Assembly: GCF_018613655.1 (NCBI RefSeq)
Contig: NZ_JAGGPW010000004.1
Location: forward strand, 772,627-836,626
Reading direction: 5' to 3'
Length of the DNA stretch: 64,000 nt
From: Planococcus sp. ISL-109
GTDB lineage: Bacteria > Bacillota > Bacilli > Bacillales_A > Planococcaceae
Shown here: positions 8,608 to 14,876 of the stretch, piece by piece
Numbering within the stretch: position 1 is the first letter of the stretch
Layout: every line of letters starts with the position of its first letter
The notes under the pieces: generated by a model
What the model was told of the DNA's origin: nothing
Databases searched by the model: none
Seen by the model: only the letters and a program-made list of their open reading frames with translations
Program-made: the position numbers and the translations under genes

Positions 8608-9120
8608 TCATTCGGTTTTCAAGCGACGAACTTGAAATGCAGCATATTGAGTGATTTGCTTTAAGGTGCGATGTTCTGTGCGGATGGTGATATGGGCTGT
8701 CCGTTTGTAATCACGGTAACGCGCTTTGTGAAGCGCTTCGATTTCCTCGCGCGTCGAGCGCCGGACAATCGGGCGATTCGGATCTTTATGGATGCGCCGC
8801 CAAATTTCACGAAAAGGTGCATCTAAAAACAAGACAAGCCCGGTCCGCCGCATGATCCGCTGGTTTTCTTTGCGCATCGTTACGCCGCCTCCGGTTGAAA
8901 TGATGCAGTGATCCTGTTGCAAATTTTGCAAAAATTGAGTTTCGAGATCTCTGAAATACCGCTCGCCATACTGCTCGAAAATTTCCGGGATGGTCATGCC
9001 CATCTGTCGGACAATTTCCTTGTCCATGTCATAATAAGGCATTTTCAACAAAAAGCTAAGCCTCCTGCCGATTGCACTTTTGCCGCAGCCCATAAAACCG
9101 ATTAAATAGATTCTGTTCAT
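8608..9120 (-). CDS. aroK: Shikimate kinase
   Basis: A 170-residue kinase that phosphorylates shikimate with ATP. The P-loop GFMGCGKSAIGRRLS is at residues about 7-21, the substrate-binding MDKEIVRQMGM region follows, then the ERYFRDLE motif and the ISTGGGV motif near residue 78, and the lid region KDPNRPIVR. An upstream ATG at 9165 is open, but homologues start at MNRIYLIGFMG and the extension would run into comGG. It follows the comG operon on the same strand, 20 bases after comGG, and may be read from it. Confidence 0.92.
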   Translation of the reverse strand: MNRIYLIGFMGCGKSAIGRRLSFLLKMPYYDMDKEIVRQMGMTIPEIFEQYGERYFRDLETQFLQNLQQDHCIISTGGGVTMRKENQRIMRRTGLVLFLDAPFREIWRRIHKDPNRPIVRRSTREEIEALHKARYRDYKRTAHITIRTEHRTLKQITQYAAFQVRRLKTE

Positions 9121-9139
9121 TGTTCCCACCCGTACTACC

Positions 9140-9343
9140 CTACTCAGGGATTTTATTTTGCCCAATTTCCGTCAGTAGTTGTATAGTAGCATTTCTATGA
9201 ACATTTTCCAAACTATCATAGGTCTGGTATTCAATCGTATACATGAGCACCATATGGGACATCAGCATTAGTGCAGAGATGAAAAAGATGAGCGTGAGCG
9301 GGTAGACAGCCCCCGACTCGCAATCAAGGAAGCGATAGTTCAT
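9140..9343 (-). CDS. comGG: Competence minor pilin ComGG-like
   Basis: A 67-residue protein with a single hydrophobic segment (residues about 14-35) just after SGAVYPLTL. Position as last gene of the comG cluster and the N-terminal character support ComGG, a minor pseudopilin lacking the usual cleavage site. It is clearly shorter than the B. subtilis protein (about 124 residues), so it may be a reduced form. The start at 9343 has a GAGGAGG site; the gene overlaps the end of comGF by 20 bases. Confidence 0.7.
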   Translation of the reverse strand: MNYRFLDCESGAVYPLTLIFFISALMLMSHMVLMYTIEYQTYDSLENVHRNATIQLLTEIGQNKIPE

Positions 9344-9758
9344 ATCCCACCTCCTCGGCGGCACCACTTTCAAATTCCATGGAAATCGTCAAGGTCTTTC
9401 CGTCGATGGCAAATCCACCGGCAGCTACTTCCGTCAGCATAATTTCATGGCCGAGCAGATCTTTGCGTTTGCGCACAACCGCCCCGTACATTTCAATGTC
9501 GTAAACTGTACCTGATTGGTAAATGCGCAAGCCCTGGCCGCTGCGCATGATGTGGACTTGCTCACTGCCCGCCAAATACCGCTGAAGCTCCAGCGTAAAA
9601 AGCCTAAACTCGGTAGCGCTCGAATCCATATCCGACAAAAACTGCATACTATACAAATAGAACATTGCCGCTAGTGGCAACACTAGTGAAAGAGCTACAA
9701 TGTTCAGCAAAGAATCCACGAACGTAAAGCCGCGCTTAGAACGCATCATTTTAAGCAT
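9324..9758 (-). CDS. comGF: Competence minor pilin ComGF
   Basis: A 144-residue pseudopilin-like protein with a prepilin-type N-terminus, KRGFTFVDSLLNIVALSLVLP. The usual Glu at the fifth position of the mature protein is Asp here. One membrane segment is followed by the ComGF-type domain (LELQRYLAG, GLRIYQSG, FAIDGKTL). The start is either the ATG at 9758 or the ATG at 9749, which overlaps the comGE stop codon as ATGA. I prefer 9758 because of an AGAAGAG ribosome-like sequence. It is one of the proteins that assemble the DNA-uptake pilus. Confidence 0.8.
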   Translation of the reverse strand: MLKMMRSKRGFTFVDSLLNIVALSLVLPLAAMFYLYSMQFLSDMDSSATEFRLFTLELQRYLAGSEQVHIMRSGQGLRIYQSGTVYDIEMYGAVVRKRKDLLGHEIMLTEVAAGGFAIDGKTLTISMEFESGAAEEVGYELSLP

Positions 9759-10045
9759 ATGCGCTGCTCTTCTCCGCGGTAATCGCTGTAATCGACACAA
9801 TGCCCCTTAGACTGCCAGGAATAGACAATGCCGTTGACCGTCCGGGTACCTCCATCGACACCACTTTGGGCTATCAGCTTTGCCGCTTCGTGCAAAGTTT
9901 CATAAGCTGCATGGCGCTCTTTTTTTAATTCGAGCCGCATATGCATATCATGGATCAGCGGCAAGAGCGAGCCGAACACGAGAAAAACCATGAACAGGCT
10001 CAACATCGTTTCCGCTAATGAAATGCCCCGTTCATTGTGAAACAA
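9746..10045 (-). CDS. comGE: Competence minor pilin ComGE
   Basis: A pseudopilin with prepilin peptidase motif ERG-ISLAETMLSLFMVFLVFG near its N-terminus and one membrane helix. No ATG is available in the right place. The TTG at 10045 has an AAGGG ribosome site 7-8 bases upstream and gives a 99-residue protein; a TTG at 10063 is the alternative. It overlaps comGD (stop at 10032) and comGF. It forms part of the competence pseudopilus with ComGC, GD, GF and GG. Confidence 0.75.
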   Translation of the reverse strand: MFHNERGISLAETMLSLFMVFLVFGSLLPLIHDMHMRLELKKERHAAYETLHEAAKLIAQSGVDGGTRTVNGIVYSWQSKGHCVDYSDYRGEEQRICLK

Positions 10046-10463
10046 CCACCCGCCCTTTCCCAAGATGTATCGTCACCGTCCTTTCTCCGCGGCTGGTCGC
10101 AAAGCGCAAGGTTCCGGGCTGGCGAATCGAGCCGCTTGGCGTGAAATAAACTTCGCGGATATTGCTCGTTTTGCTTAAACTGACAGTTGATGGCATAGGC
10201 CTAGAAAAGCCCGGTCTATTCAAACCATACATCACCTCATAACCAAGTTTCCCTTCACGAAAAACGAGCATTACCGAAGAACTAAGCGCATAACTTTGGC
10301 TTTGCGCATAATGGATGTCTTGCTCGAGCAGCGCAAAAAACCGCTGTTCTTCCCTTCTTTCCTCGTGCAGAACAGCACTCGAAAGTGCAAGTGAAGAAAC
10401 AACCCCCAGCACCGACAGCACGAGTAGCATCTCTATGAGCGTAAAGCCGCCCTGCTGTTTCAG
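10032..10463 (-). CDS. comGD: Competence pseudopilin ComGD, probable CTG start
   Basis: The pseudopilin motif GGFTLIEMLLVLSVLG is present, but the only ATG in frame lies inside it (10430), after the cleavage site. Upstream in frame to the preceding stop there is no ATG, GTG or TTG. The CTG at 10461-10463 overlaps the comGC stop codon as CTGA and gives MKQQGGFTLIEM, a normal prepilin leader, so coupled initiation at CTG is my best reading; an ATC further up is less likely. The remaining sequence (143 residues) is family-like: LEQDIHYAQSQSYAL and an REVYFTPSGSIRQPGTL segment. Confidence 0.75.
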   Translation of the reverse strand: MKQQGGFTLIEMLLVLSVLGVVSSLALSSAVLHEERREEQRFFALLEQDIHYAQSQSYALSSSVMLVFREGKLGYEVMYGLNRPGFSRPMPSTVSLSKTSNIREVYFTPSGSIRQPGTLRFATSRGERTVTIHLGKGRVVVSQ

Positions 10464-10774
10464 GAAGCCCGTGAGGATACTACGCCCTCTGTTGAAATTT
10501 CGATTGTTTCCCCGTTCGGGCAGCTCGTTTCACCTGTTTTCAAATAACCGTCCGCCACCAGGTCCGTGAGTGCAGGTACTTTCTTATTATCCATCCGGTA
10601 GGACTCGACTTGCCCTTGAACCATTTGGACAAATGCTTTGCAGCCTTTTTCGTCGACCGCTGAAGTTTGTTTGGCGACGTTCGGTATCGCGATGGCGATG
10701 AGGACTGTAATAATTAGCATGACTATGAGCATTTCAATGAGCGTAAACCCGCGTTGGTCTTTTAATCGTTTCAT
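10460..10774 (-). CDS. comGC: Major competence pseudopilin ComGC
   Basis: A 104-residue class IV prepilin with cleavage motif QRGFTLIEMLIVMLIITVLI and the family segment AIPNVAKQTSAVDEKGCKAFVQMVQ. Two cysteines (in KGCK and TSCP) are positioned for the internal disulfide known in ComGC. The start at 10774 has a GGAGG site; the upstream ATG at 10789 does not. It is processed by a ComC-type peptidase (not in the window) and polymerises into the DNA-uptake pilus. Confidence 0.93.
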   Translation of the reverse strand: MKRLKDQRGFTLIEMLIVMLIITVLIAIAIPNVAKQTSAVDEKGCKAFVQMVQGQVESYRMDNKKVPALTDLVADGYLKTGETSCPNGETIEISTEGVVSSRAS

Positions 10775-10785
10775 TGTATTCCTCC

Positions 10786-11829
10786 TCATATCGTATGGAC
10801 GAGATTATACATCGGCAGCAAAATCGCCAAATACGCGGCGACAATGCACACGGCGATTAATACAAAAAAACTGGGCTGGATGATTTTCAGCGAACGCTGT
10901 GCTTGCAATTCGATCCGGTCCAACAGCACTTCACTATAGAGCACCAGCTCTTTCCCCAGCATGCCGGTCGCTTCGCCATGGCGTGTAAATGCTGCCATGT
11001 CGTGCGCGGCAAAAGTATGCCTTTCAACCGCGACAGATAACGGAATACCCGTCTTGACTTGTGCGTGCAAAGTCTCGGCGATATGGCTGATGACCAGATG
11101 ATGCCGCTGTTTGTACAGAAGCCTTAATGCTTCTTGCAGGGAAATGCCGCTGTGCAGCAAGGTTCCAAGTTCCCGGGAGACAAGCTGCGACCAGTACAAG
11201 CGCACGGACGGACCGATCACCGGCATTTGCAGCAGCAGCATGATTTGCCGTTCGACCGGCTGGCTTTTGATATAAAGACGCAAAAGTAACGCCACTGCCA
11301 CGCAGACTACCAGCAGGCCGATAAAGACATCCGGGATCCGCAACAGATAGACAGGGACGCCTTGCTGATCGCCGTCGTTTTGCAAAGATGAAATGAGCGC
11401 CGATAAATTCGGCACATAATTGGTCCGGAAAAACAGAAACAACGCTGCAGTGAGAATCAGCAAGGATACGGGGTAGACGAGAATATTCTGCAGTTTTTTC
11501 TGCACTTCTTGCGTCCGTTTAAAACCCGCGGCAATGCCATTTATCGCTTCGCTGAGCCGCCCGTGAAACTCAGCAATTTCCACCGGAAACAAAACCCGCT
11601 CCCGGAATCCGAGAAACTTCAGCACTTCTGCCGCGTTGCCCCCACCCTTCAGGATCCGGTCCATGCCGGCAAGAGCATCATCGACACGCGTCGTATGCAT
11701 CGGCAATAACAGCGTCAATGCCACAGGAAACAAATAGCCTTCTGCCATCAACGCCGATAGTCTCGTCAAAAATTGTGCCCGCTCACGGAATGGCAAGCGC
11801 TTAGCAGTCGGAGTTAGCGTGAAGCGCAC
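10786..11829 (-). CDS. comGB: Competence membrane platform protein ComGB (type II secretion F family)
   Basis: A 347-residue GspF/PilC-type inner membrane protein. Two GspF domains are visible (RLSALMAEGYLFPVALTLL early, and SRELGTLLHSGISLQEALRLL in the second half), with membrane segments near residues 118-135, 165-190 and 318-340. The GTG start at 11829 has an AAGGGGTGAG site and overlaps comGA by 29 bases. It works with the ComGA ATPase in pilus assembly. Confidence 0.93.
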   Translation of the reverse strand: MRFTLTPTAKRLPFRERAQFLTRLSALMAEGYLFPVALTLLLPMHTTRVDDALAGMDRILKGGGNAAEVLKFLGFRERVLFPVEIAEFHGRLSEAINGIAAGFKRTQEVQKKLQNILVYPVSLLILTAALFLFFRTNYVPNLSALISSLQNDGDQQGVPVYLLRIPDVFIGLLVVCVAVALLLRLYIKSQPVERQIMLLLQMPVIGPSVRLYWSQLVSRELGTLLHSGISLQEALRLLYKQRHHLVISHIAETLHAQVKTGIPLSVAVERHTFAAHDMAAFTRHGEATGMLGKELVLYSEVLLDRIELQAQRSLKIIQPSFFVLIAVCIVAAYLAILLPMYNLVHTI

Positions 11830-12832
11830 CGATTCTCACCCCTTCCCTAATTTGGCCGCCGAACGACAAATGTTCAGGAAGCTGATAGTCCTGCTGGTTT
11901 TTTGCAGACTGAATCGCATTCGACAGGCTGTCGCTGCTGAGTATTTCATAAAGTGCCCGATGCTTGGTTTCCAGCTGCTCCAAGTCTTCATACATCGGCA
12001 CGATTTTTTGGGCAGCGATACCGATGATTGTCTGCAGCATATCCTCATACGGGATTCCCAAGTCATGAAGCCTGTGCAGACAGCCGACCGAATGCCTAGC
12101 ATGTATAGTGGACAGTACAAGATGTCCCGTTAGAGCAGCTCGTACGGCGATTGCGGCTGTGTCTGCATCGCGGATTTCACCGATCATGATGATGTCCGGA
12201 TCATGGCGCAAAATAGCTTTCAAGCCAGTTGCATAGGTCATGCCCGATTTTTCGTTCACTTGGATCTGCAAAAAAGCGGCGTTCTGCCGTTCAACCGGAT
12301 CCTCCAGTGTGATGACGTTGCGTTTTAATCGTTCGGAGCAATGGCGCAGAAGAGAATAAAGAGTAGTCGACTTGCCGCATCCGGTCGGACCTGTCAATAA
12401 GATCAAACCTTGCCGTTCTCCTGCCAATTTCTCGAGAAGCCGGGCTGAATCGCGAAAAGCAGCCAATTCTTCGAGAAACAGCGCAGTGCTGTCCGGTATG
12501 ACACGAATGACGATGCTTTCTCTCGTCAACACGGAAGGCAGTGTGGAAATGCGGAAATGCTGGGGTTGATCATTCATTTGAATGTGGAATGAGCCGGTTT
12601 GCGGTTTGCGTTTTTCGCTCATGTCCAAAAGGGAGAGGTATTTGAAGTAAGCGATCATGCGATCACCCAAATCAAAGGGGATTTTACTCACCGGCTCAAA
12701 ATGCTGATGCGTCCGGTGAGTGATGCTGTAATCCTGGGGTTCTGGCCTGATGTGGATATCGGTCGTTTTCGCTTCAACTGCGGATTGCAATAAGTCGAAG
12801 CAGCGGCGTTCGATTATATCTTGCATATTCAC
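11801..12832 (-). CDS. comGA: Competence pilus assembly ATPase ComGA
   Basis: A 343-residue GspE/PilB-family ATPase. The Walker A motif is GPTGCGKSTTLYSLL near residue 145; the Asp box ITLEDPVE, the Walker B-like DPDIIMIGEIRDADTAAIAVRAALTGHLVLSTIHA block and the His box are all present. The tetracysteine zinc site of many GspE proteins is absent, as is normal for ComGA. It is the first gene of the comG operon and lies behind a candidate ComK box. Its role is powering pseudopilus assembly for DNA uptake. Confidence 0.95.
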   Translation of the reverse strand: MNMQDIIERRCFDLLQSAVEAKTTDIHIRPEPQDYSITHRTHQHFEPVSKIPFDLGDRMIAYFKYLSLLDMSEKRKPQTGSFHIQMNDQPQHFRISTLPSVLTRESIVIRVIPDSTALFLEELAAFRDSARLLEKLAGERQGLILLTGPTGCGKSTTLYSLLRHCSERLKRNVITLEDPVERQNAAFLQIQVNEKSGMTYATGLKAILRHDPDIIMIGEIRDADTAAIAVRAALTGHLVLSTIHARHSVGCLHRLHDLGIPYEDMLQTIIGIAAQKIVPMYEDLEQLETKHRALYEILSSDSLSNAIQSAKNQQDYQLPEHLSFGGQIREGVRIGALHANSDC

Positions 12833-12918
12833 CTCCTATCCGGGTCTCAAAGCGGAGGCTGCCTCTCCGCTTGCCATTAGTATAATTCGATCAGCATTAC
12901 TTGAATATCAAAAATAGC

Positions 12919-12962
12919 AAAATAATTATTTAGACCGCCAAATTTCCGTAAATTCCATATTT
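12919..12962 (-). promoter_or_regulatory. Candidate ComK box upstream of comGA
   Basis: Two AT boxes on the minus strand, AAATATGGAATTT (12950-12962) and AAATAATTATTTT (12919-12931), resemble the ComK half-site AAAA-N5-TTTT with two and one mismatches. The gap between them is 18 bp, one of the allowed K-box spacings (8, 18, 31). They sit 87-130 bases before the comGA start. Confidence 0.6.
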
Positions 12963-13041
12963 CAAGCCCCTTTAGCATACGGTGCTGATGCTTACTAGAG
13001 CTCTATCCACTGCTTTGTCACAAAGTCGTTCGAAGTCCTTG

Positions 13042-13071
13042 TTTACACATTGACTCGTCTTCCTATATAAT
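13042..13071 (+). promoter_or_regulatory. SigA-type promoter of yqgY
   Basis: TTTACA (13042-13047) and TATAAT (13066-13071) are separated by 18 bp, 41 bases before the yqgY start. Confidence 0.6.
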
Positions 13072-13112
13072 GAGTAGGAGATTATTGTGTTGTGGCAAAG
13101 GAGGGATTACCC

Positions 13113-13355
13113 ATGGATAATATGTTTAAATTAATGGGATGGTGGACTGGAATCTTTGCAATTTTATTTTATGTCGGCGATATGGTAGAAGTATCATTGT
13201 TGATGGTTGCCAATACCGGCTTCTTCGTTCTTCTCGGATACTTAAACATCTCTGAACGTATGTATATGTATGTTTTTGCTGCCTACTTGACAGTCTTTTT
13301 CGTAGGCTTCACTTACTACTCCACGTTCATCCACGTTCCGGGAGCAGGTCATTAA
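13113..13355 (+). CDS. yqgY: DUF2626 family membrane protein (YqgY-like)
   Basis: An 80-residue hydrophobic protein with about three membrane segments, conserved in Bacillales as YqgY/DUF2626. Function is unknown. The ATG at 13113 is preceded by a strong AAGGAGG site at the right distance; a more distant ATG at 13092 lies before that site. It sits divergently from comGA and converges on yqgX, sharing a two-way terminator with it. Confidence 0.85.
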   Translation: MDNMFKLMGWWTGIFAILFYVGDMVEVSLLMVANTGFFVLLGYLNISERMYMYVFAAYLTVFFVGFTYYSTFIHVPGAGH

Positions 13356-13366
13356 TTAATACGAAT

Positions 13367-13409
13367 GCGCACAAAAAAAAACGGCCATCTCGGCCGTTTT
13401 TTTGTGCGC
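13367..13409. terminator. Bidirectional terminator between yqgY and yqgX
   Basis: GCGCAC plus an A run, then ACGGCC, pairs with GGCCGT, a T run and GTGCGC around a short loop. The A and T runs give a U tract in both directions, ending both convergent transcripts. Confidence 0.9.
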
Positions 13410-13414
13410 ACAAT

Positions 13415-14050
13415 CTAGGAGCGCAAGAAAGGATTGTGTTGTTTTTCCCGGTTGGGCGTCGTTTCAGGGCCATGCCCTGGAAACAGAAACGTCTCATCCG
13501 GAAGCGTCAATAAAGATTTACGGATCGATGCGAGCAACACAACTTCGTTGCCTTCCGCCAAGTCCGTGCGTCCGATACTGCCGAAAAACAAAGTATCCCC
13601 GACAATCGCAAAGCGGTCTGCCGAAAAGTAAAATGACACACTGCCTGGTGAATGGCCAGGGGTATGATGCAAATCCATCGTGAAAGGCCCGATTGCAAGG
13701 GACTGTTCATCTGTGATCAATTCATCGGCCGGTGCCACTCGGTAATCCGGCACAGCCGCATACTTCGCTGAACCGTTCAATTTCGGAGCCCCAAGGAAAT
13801 CACGCTCTTTGTGATGAAGGTATACCGGAATTTTGTACAACTCCCGCAGTTCATCAACAGCTCCGATATGGTCAAAGTGAGCATGCGTCAAAAGAATCGC
13901 GAGCGGCTTAAGCTGCTTGCGTTTGATGACTGCTTGGATCTTTCCGGCTTCTTCTCCCGGATCGAAAATGATGCATTGCTGATCTTCTCCAGATACGATA
14001 TAACAATTTGTTTGCACAGGTCCTAGTTCAAGACGGTCAATTTTAAGCAT
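13415..14050 (-). CDS. yqgX: MBL-fold metallo-hydrolase (YqgX, glyoxalase II-like)
   Basis: A 211-residue metallo-beta-lactamase-fold protein. The zinc ligands are visible in THAHFDHIG (residues about 55-63), HTPGHSPGSV near residue 130, DTLFFGSIGRTD near residue 152 and the final FPGHGPETT. This belongs to the short glyoxalase II/GloC group, which hydrolyses thioesters such as those of bacillithiol or glutathione; the real substrate is not shown by the sequence. The start has a GGAGGTG site. Confidence 0.88.
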   Translation of the reverse strand: MLKIDRLELGPVQTNCYIVSGEDQQCIIFDPGEEAGKIQAVIKRKQLKPLAILLTHAHFDHIGAVDELRELYKIPVYLHHKERDFLGAPKLNGSAKYAAVPDYRVAPADELITDEQSLAIGPFTMDLHHTPGHSPGSVSFYFSADRFAIVGDTLFFGSIGRTDLAEGNEVVLLASIRKSLLTLPDETFLFPGHGPETTPNREKQHNPFLRS

Positions 14051-14123
14051 ATGTTTTCACCTCCATGATAGTATAGCATGTCCGAAACCTTCTACTTGTT
14101 CAATAGAATGACATTTTTACCGC

Positions 14124-14152
14124 TCGACAAACATCCAGCTTTTCTTTACAAT
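14124..14152 (+). promoter_or_regulatory. Probable promoter of yqgW
   Basis: TCGACA (14124-14129) and TACAAT (14147-14152) are spaced by 17 bp, 52 bases before the yqgW start. Confidence 0.5.
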
Positions 14153-14204
14153 ATAAAGAGTAGAAGACGGCACTGGCTGTTAAAGTTGAAGGGAGTGTCA
14201 TAAG

Positions 14205-14384
14205 ATGAGTATAATTTTGATGATTATTTTCGGCCTCACAGCAATTCTTGCTGCGATTGGGACAGTTCAAACCCTGAAGAACAGAGAATATTTAGGATTT
14301 GTATTTAATTTAGGTACTTTTGTTATCTTCGGTGCTTTCACTGTAGCGACGCTTATTACGCAAGGCTACCCTGCACCAATTTAA
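14205..14384 (+). CDS. yqgW: Small membrane protein, DUF2759-like (YqgW)
   Basis: A 59-residue protein beginning MSIILMIIFGLTAILAAIG with two hydrophobic segments (about residues 2-20 and 31-52) and ending TLITQGYPAPI. It resembles the Bacillales YqgW/DUF2759 proteins and occupies the same position next to yqgX. Function is unknown. It has a GAAGGGAG ribosome site, its own promoter upstream and a strong terminator just after the stop, so it is a complete single-gene unit. Confidence 0.85.
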   Translation: MSIILMIIFGLTAILAAIGTVQTLKNREYLGFVFNLGTFVIFGAFTVATLITQGYPAPI

Positions 14385-14393
14385 TGACAAGTA

Positions 14394-14418
14394 AACCGGT
14401 GCAGCTGCACCGGTTTTT
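14394..14418 (+). terminator. Intrinsic terminator after yqgW
   Basis: A self-complementary stem AACCGGTGCA/TGCACCGGTT at 14394-14415 is followed by a T run, 10 bases past the yqgW stop. Confidence 0.9.
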
Positions 14419-14450
14419 TGTTTGCGCATTTTTAATTCTAAATTGTCAAT

Positions 14451-14797
14451 TCAAGTCGAACGCGGCAAGAAACTCATGAATACCTCAAAGGGCATATTAT
14501 AATTCAGGACTTTCTGGGGGACCTGATTGAACGCCAAAAGAAAATCCATGATCTCCTTCTGGGTCAGCCGGGTGGTGCGCTCGGTCAACGTGAGGATCTG
14601 GCTCTTGTGCGACTTACCGATGACCGTACCCGCTTCCTAGTGGCCAACCTGGCTTCGAGGTGCCTGGCGCGTGTGAAGCTTTTTGAGCCGGGGCATCTTG
14701 CCGCGTGTCTCTACTTCATTGTTTTTCAACTTCCGCCCTTTGCGGATCAGAAGCTTTTGGGACAACTTGAACAGCCCGAGGGCAGCGTAACGGTTCG
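14451..14797 (-). pseudogene. IS30-family transposase remnant
   Basis: The minus strand encodes broken IS30-type transposase sequence in a single frame. RYAALGLFKLSQKLL and KGRKLKNNEVETRGKMPRL are followed by a TAG (14637-14639) where IS30 proteins have the Trp of GHWE, then EAGTVIGKSHKSQILTLTERTTRL and abruptly TQKEIMDFLLAFNQ and QKVLNYNMPFEVF at the C-terminus. Both the N-terminal DNA-binding part and a central segment carrying the remaining catalytic acids are missing. There is no start codon context. It is a decayed insertion between yqgW and ltaS. Confidence 0.8.
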
Positions 14798-14821
14798 ACT
14801 TAATATGATAATCTACAAATC

Positions 14822-14866
14822 AAAAAAAGATGGGTCGGCTAGCGAAACTAGCCAATCCATCTTTTT
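14822..14866. terminator. Terminator after ltaS
   Basis: AAAAAGATGG pairs with CCATCTTTTT and inside it GGCTAG with CTAGCC around CGAAA. The A run on the plus side gives a U tract for minus-strand transcripts; the T run also allows termination the other way. It lies 11 bases after the ltaS stop. Confidence 0.85.
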
Positions 14867-14876
14867 CAAACTCTAT

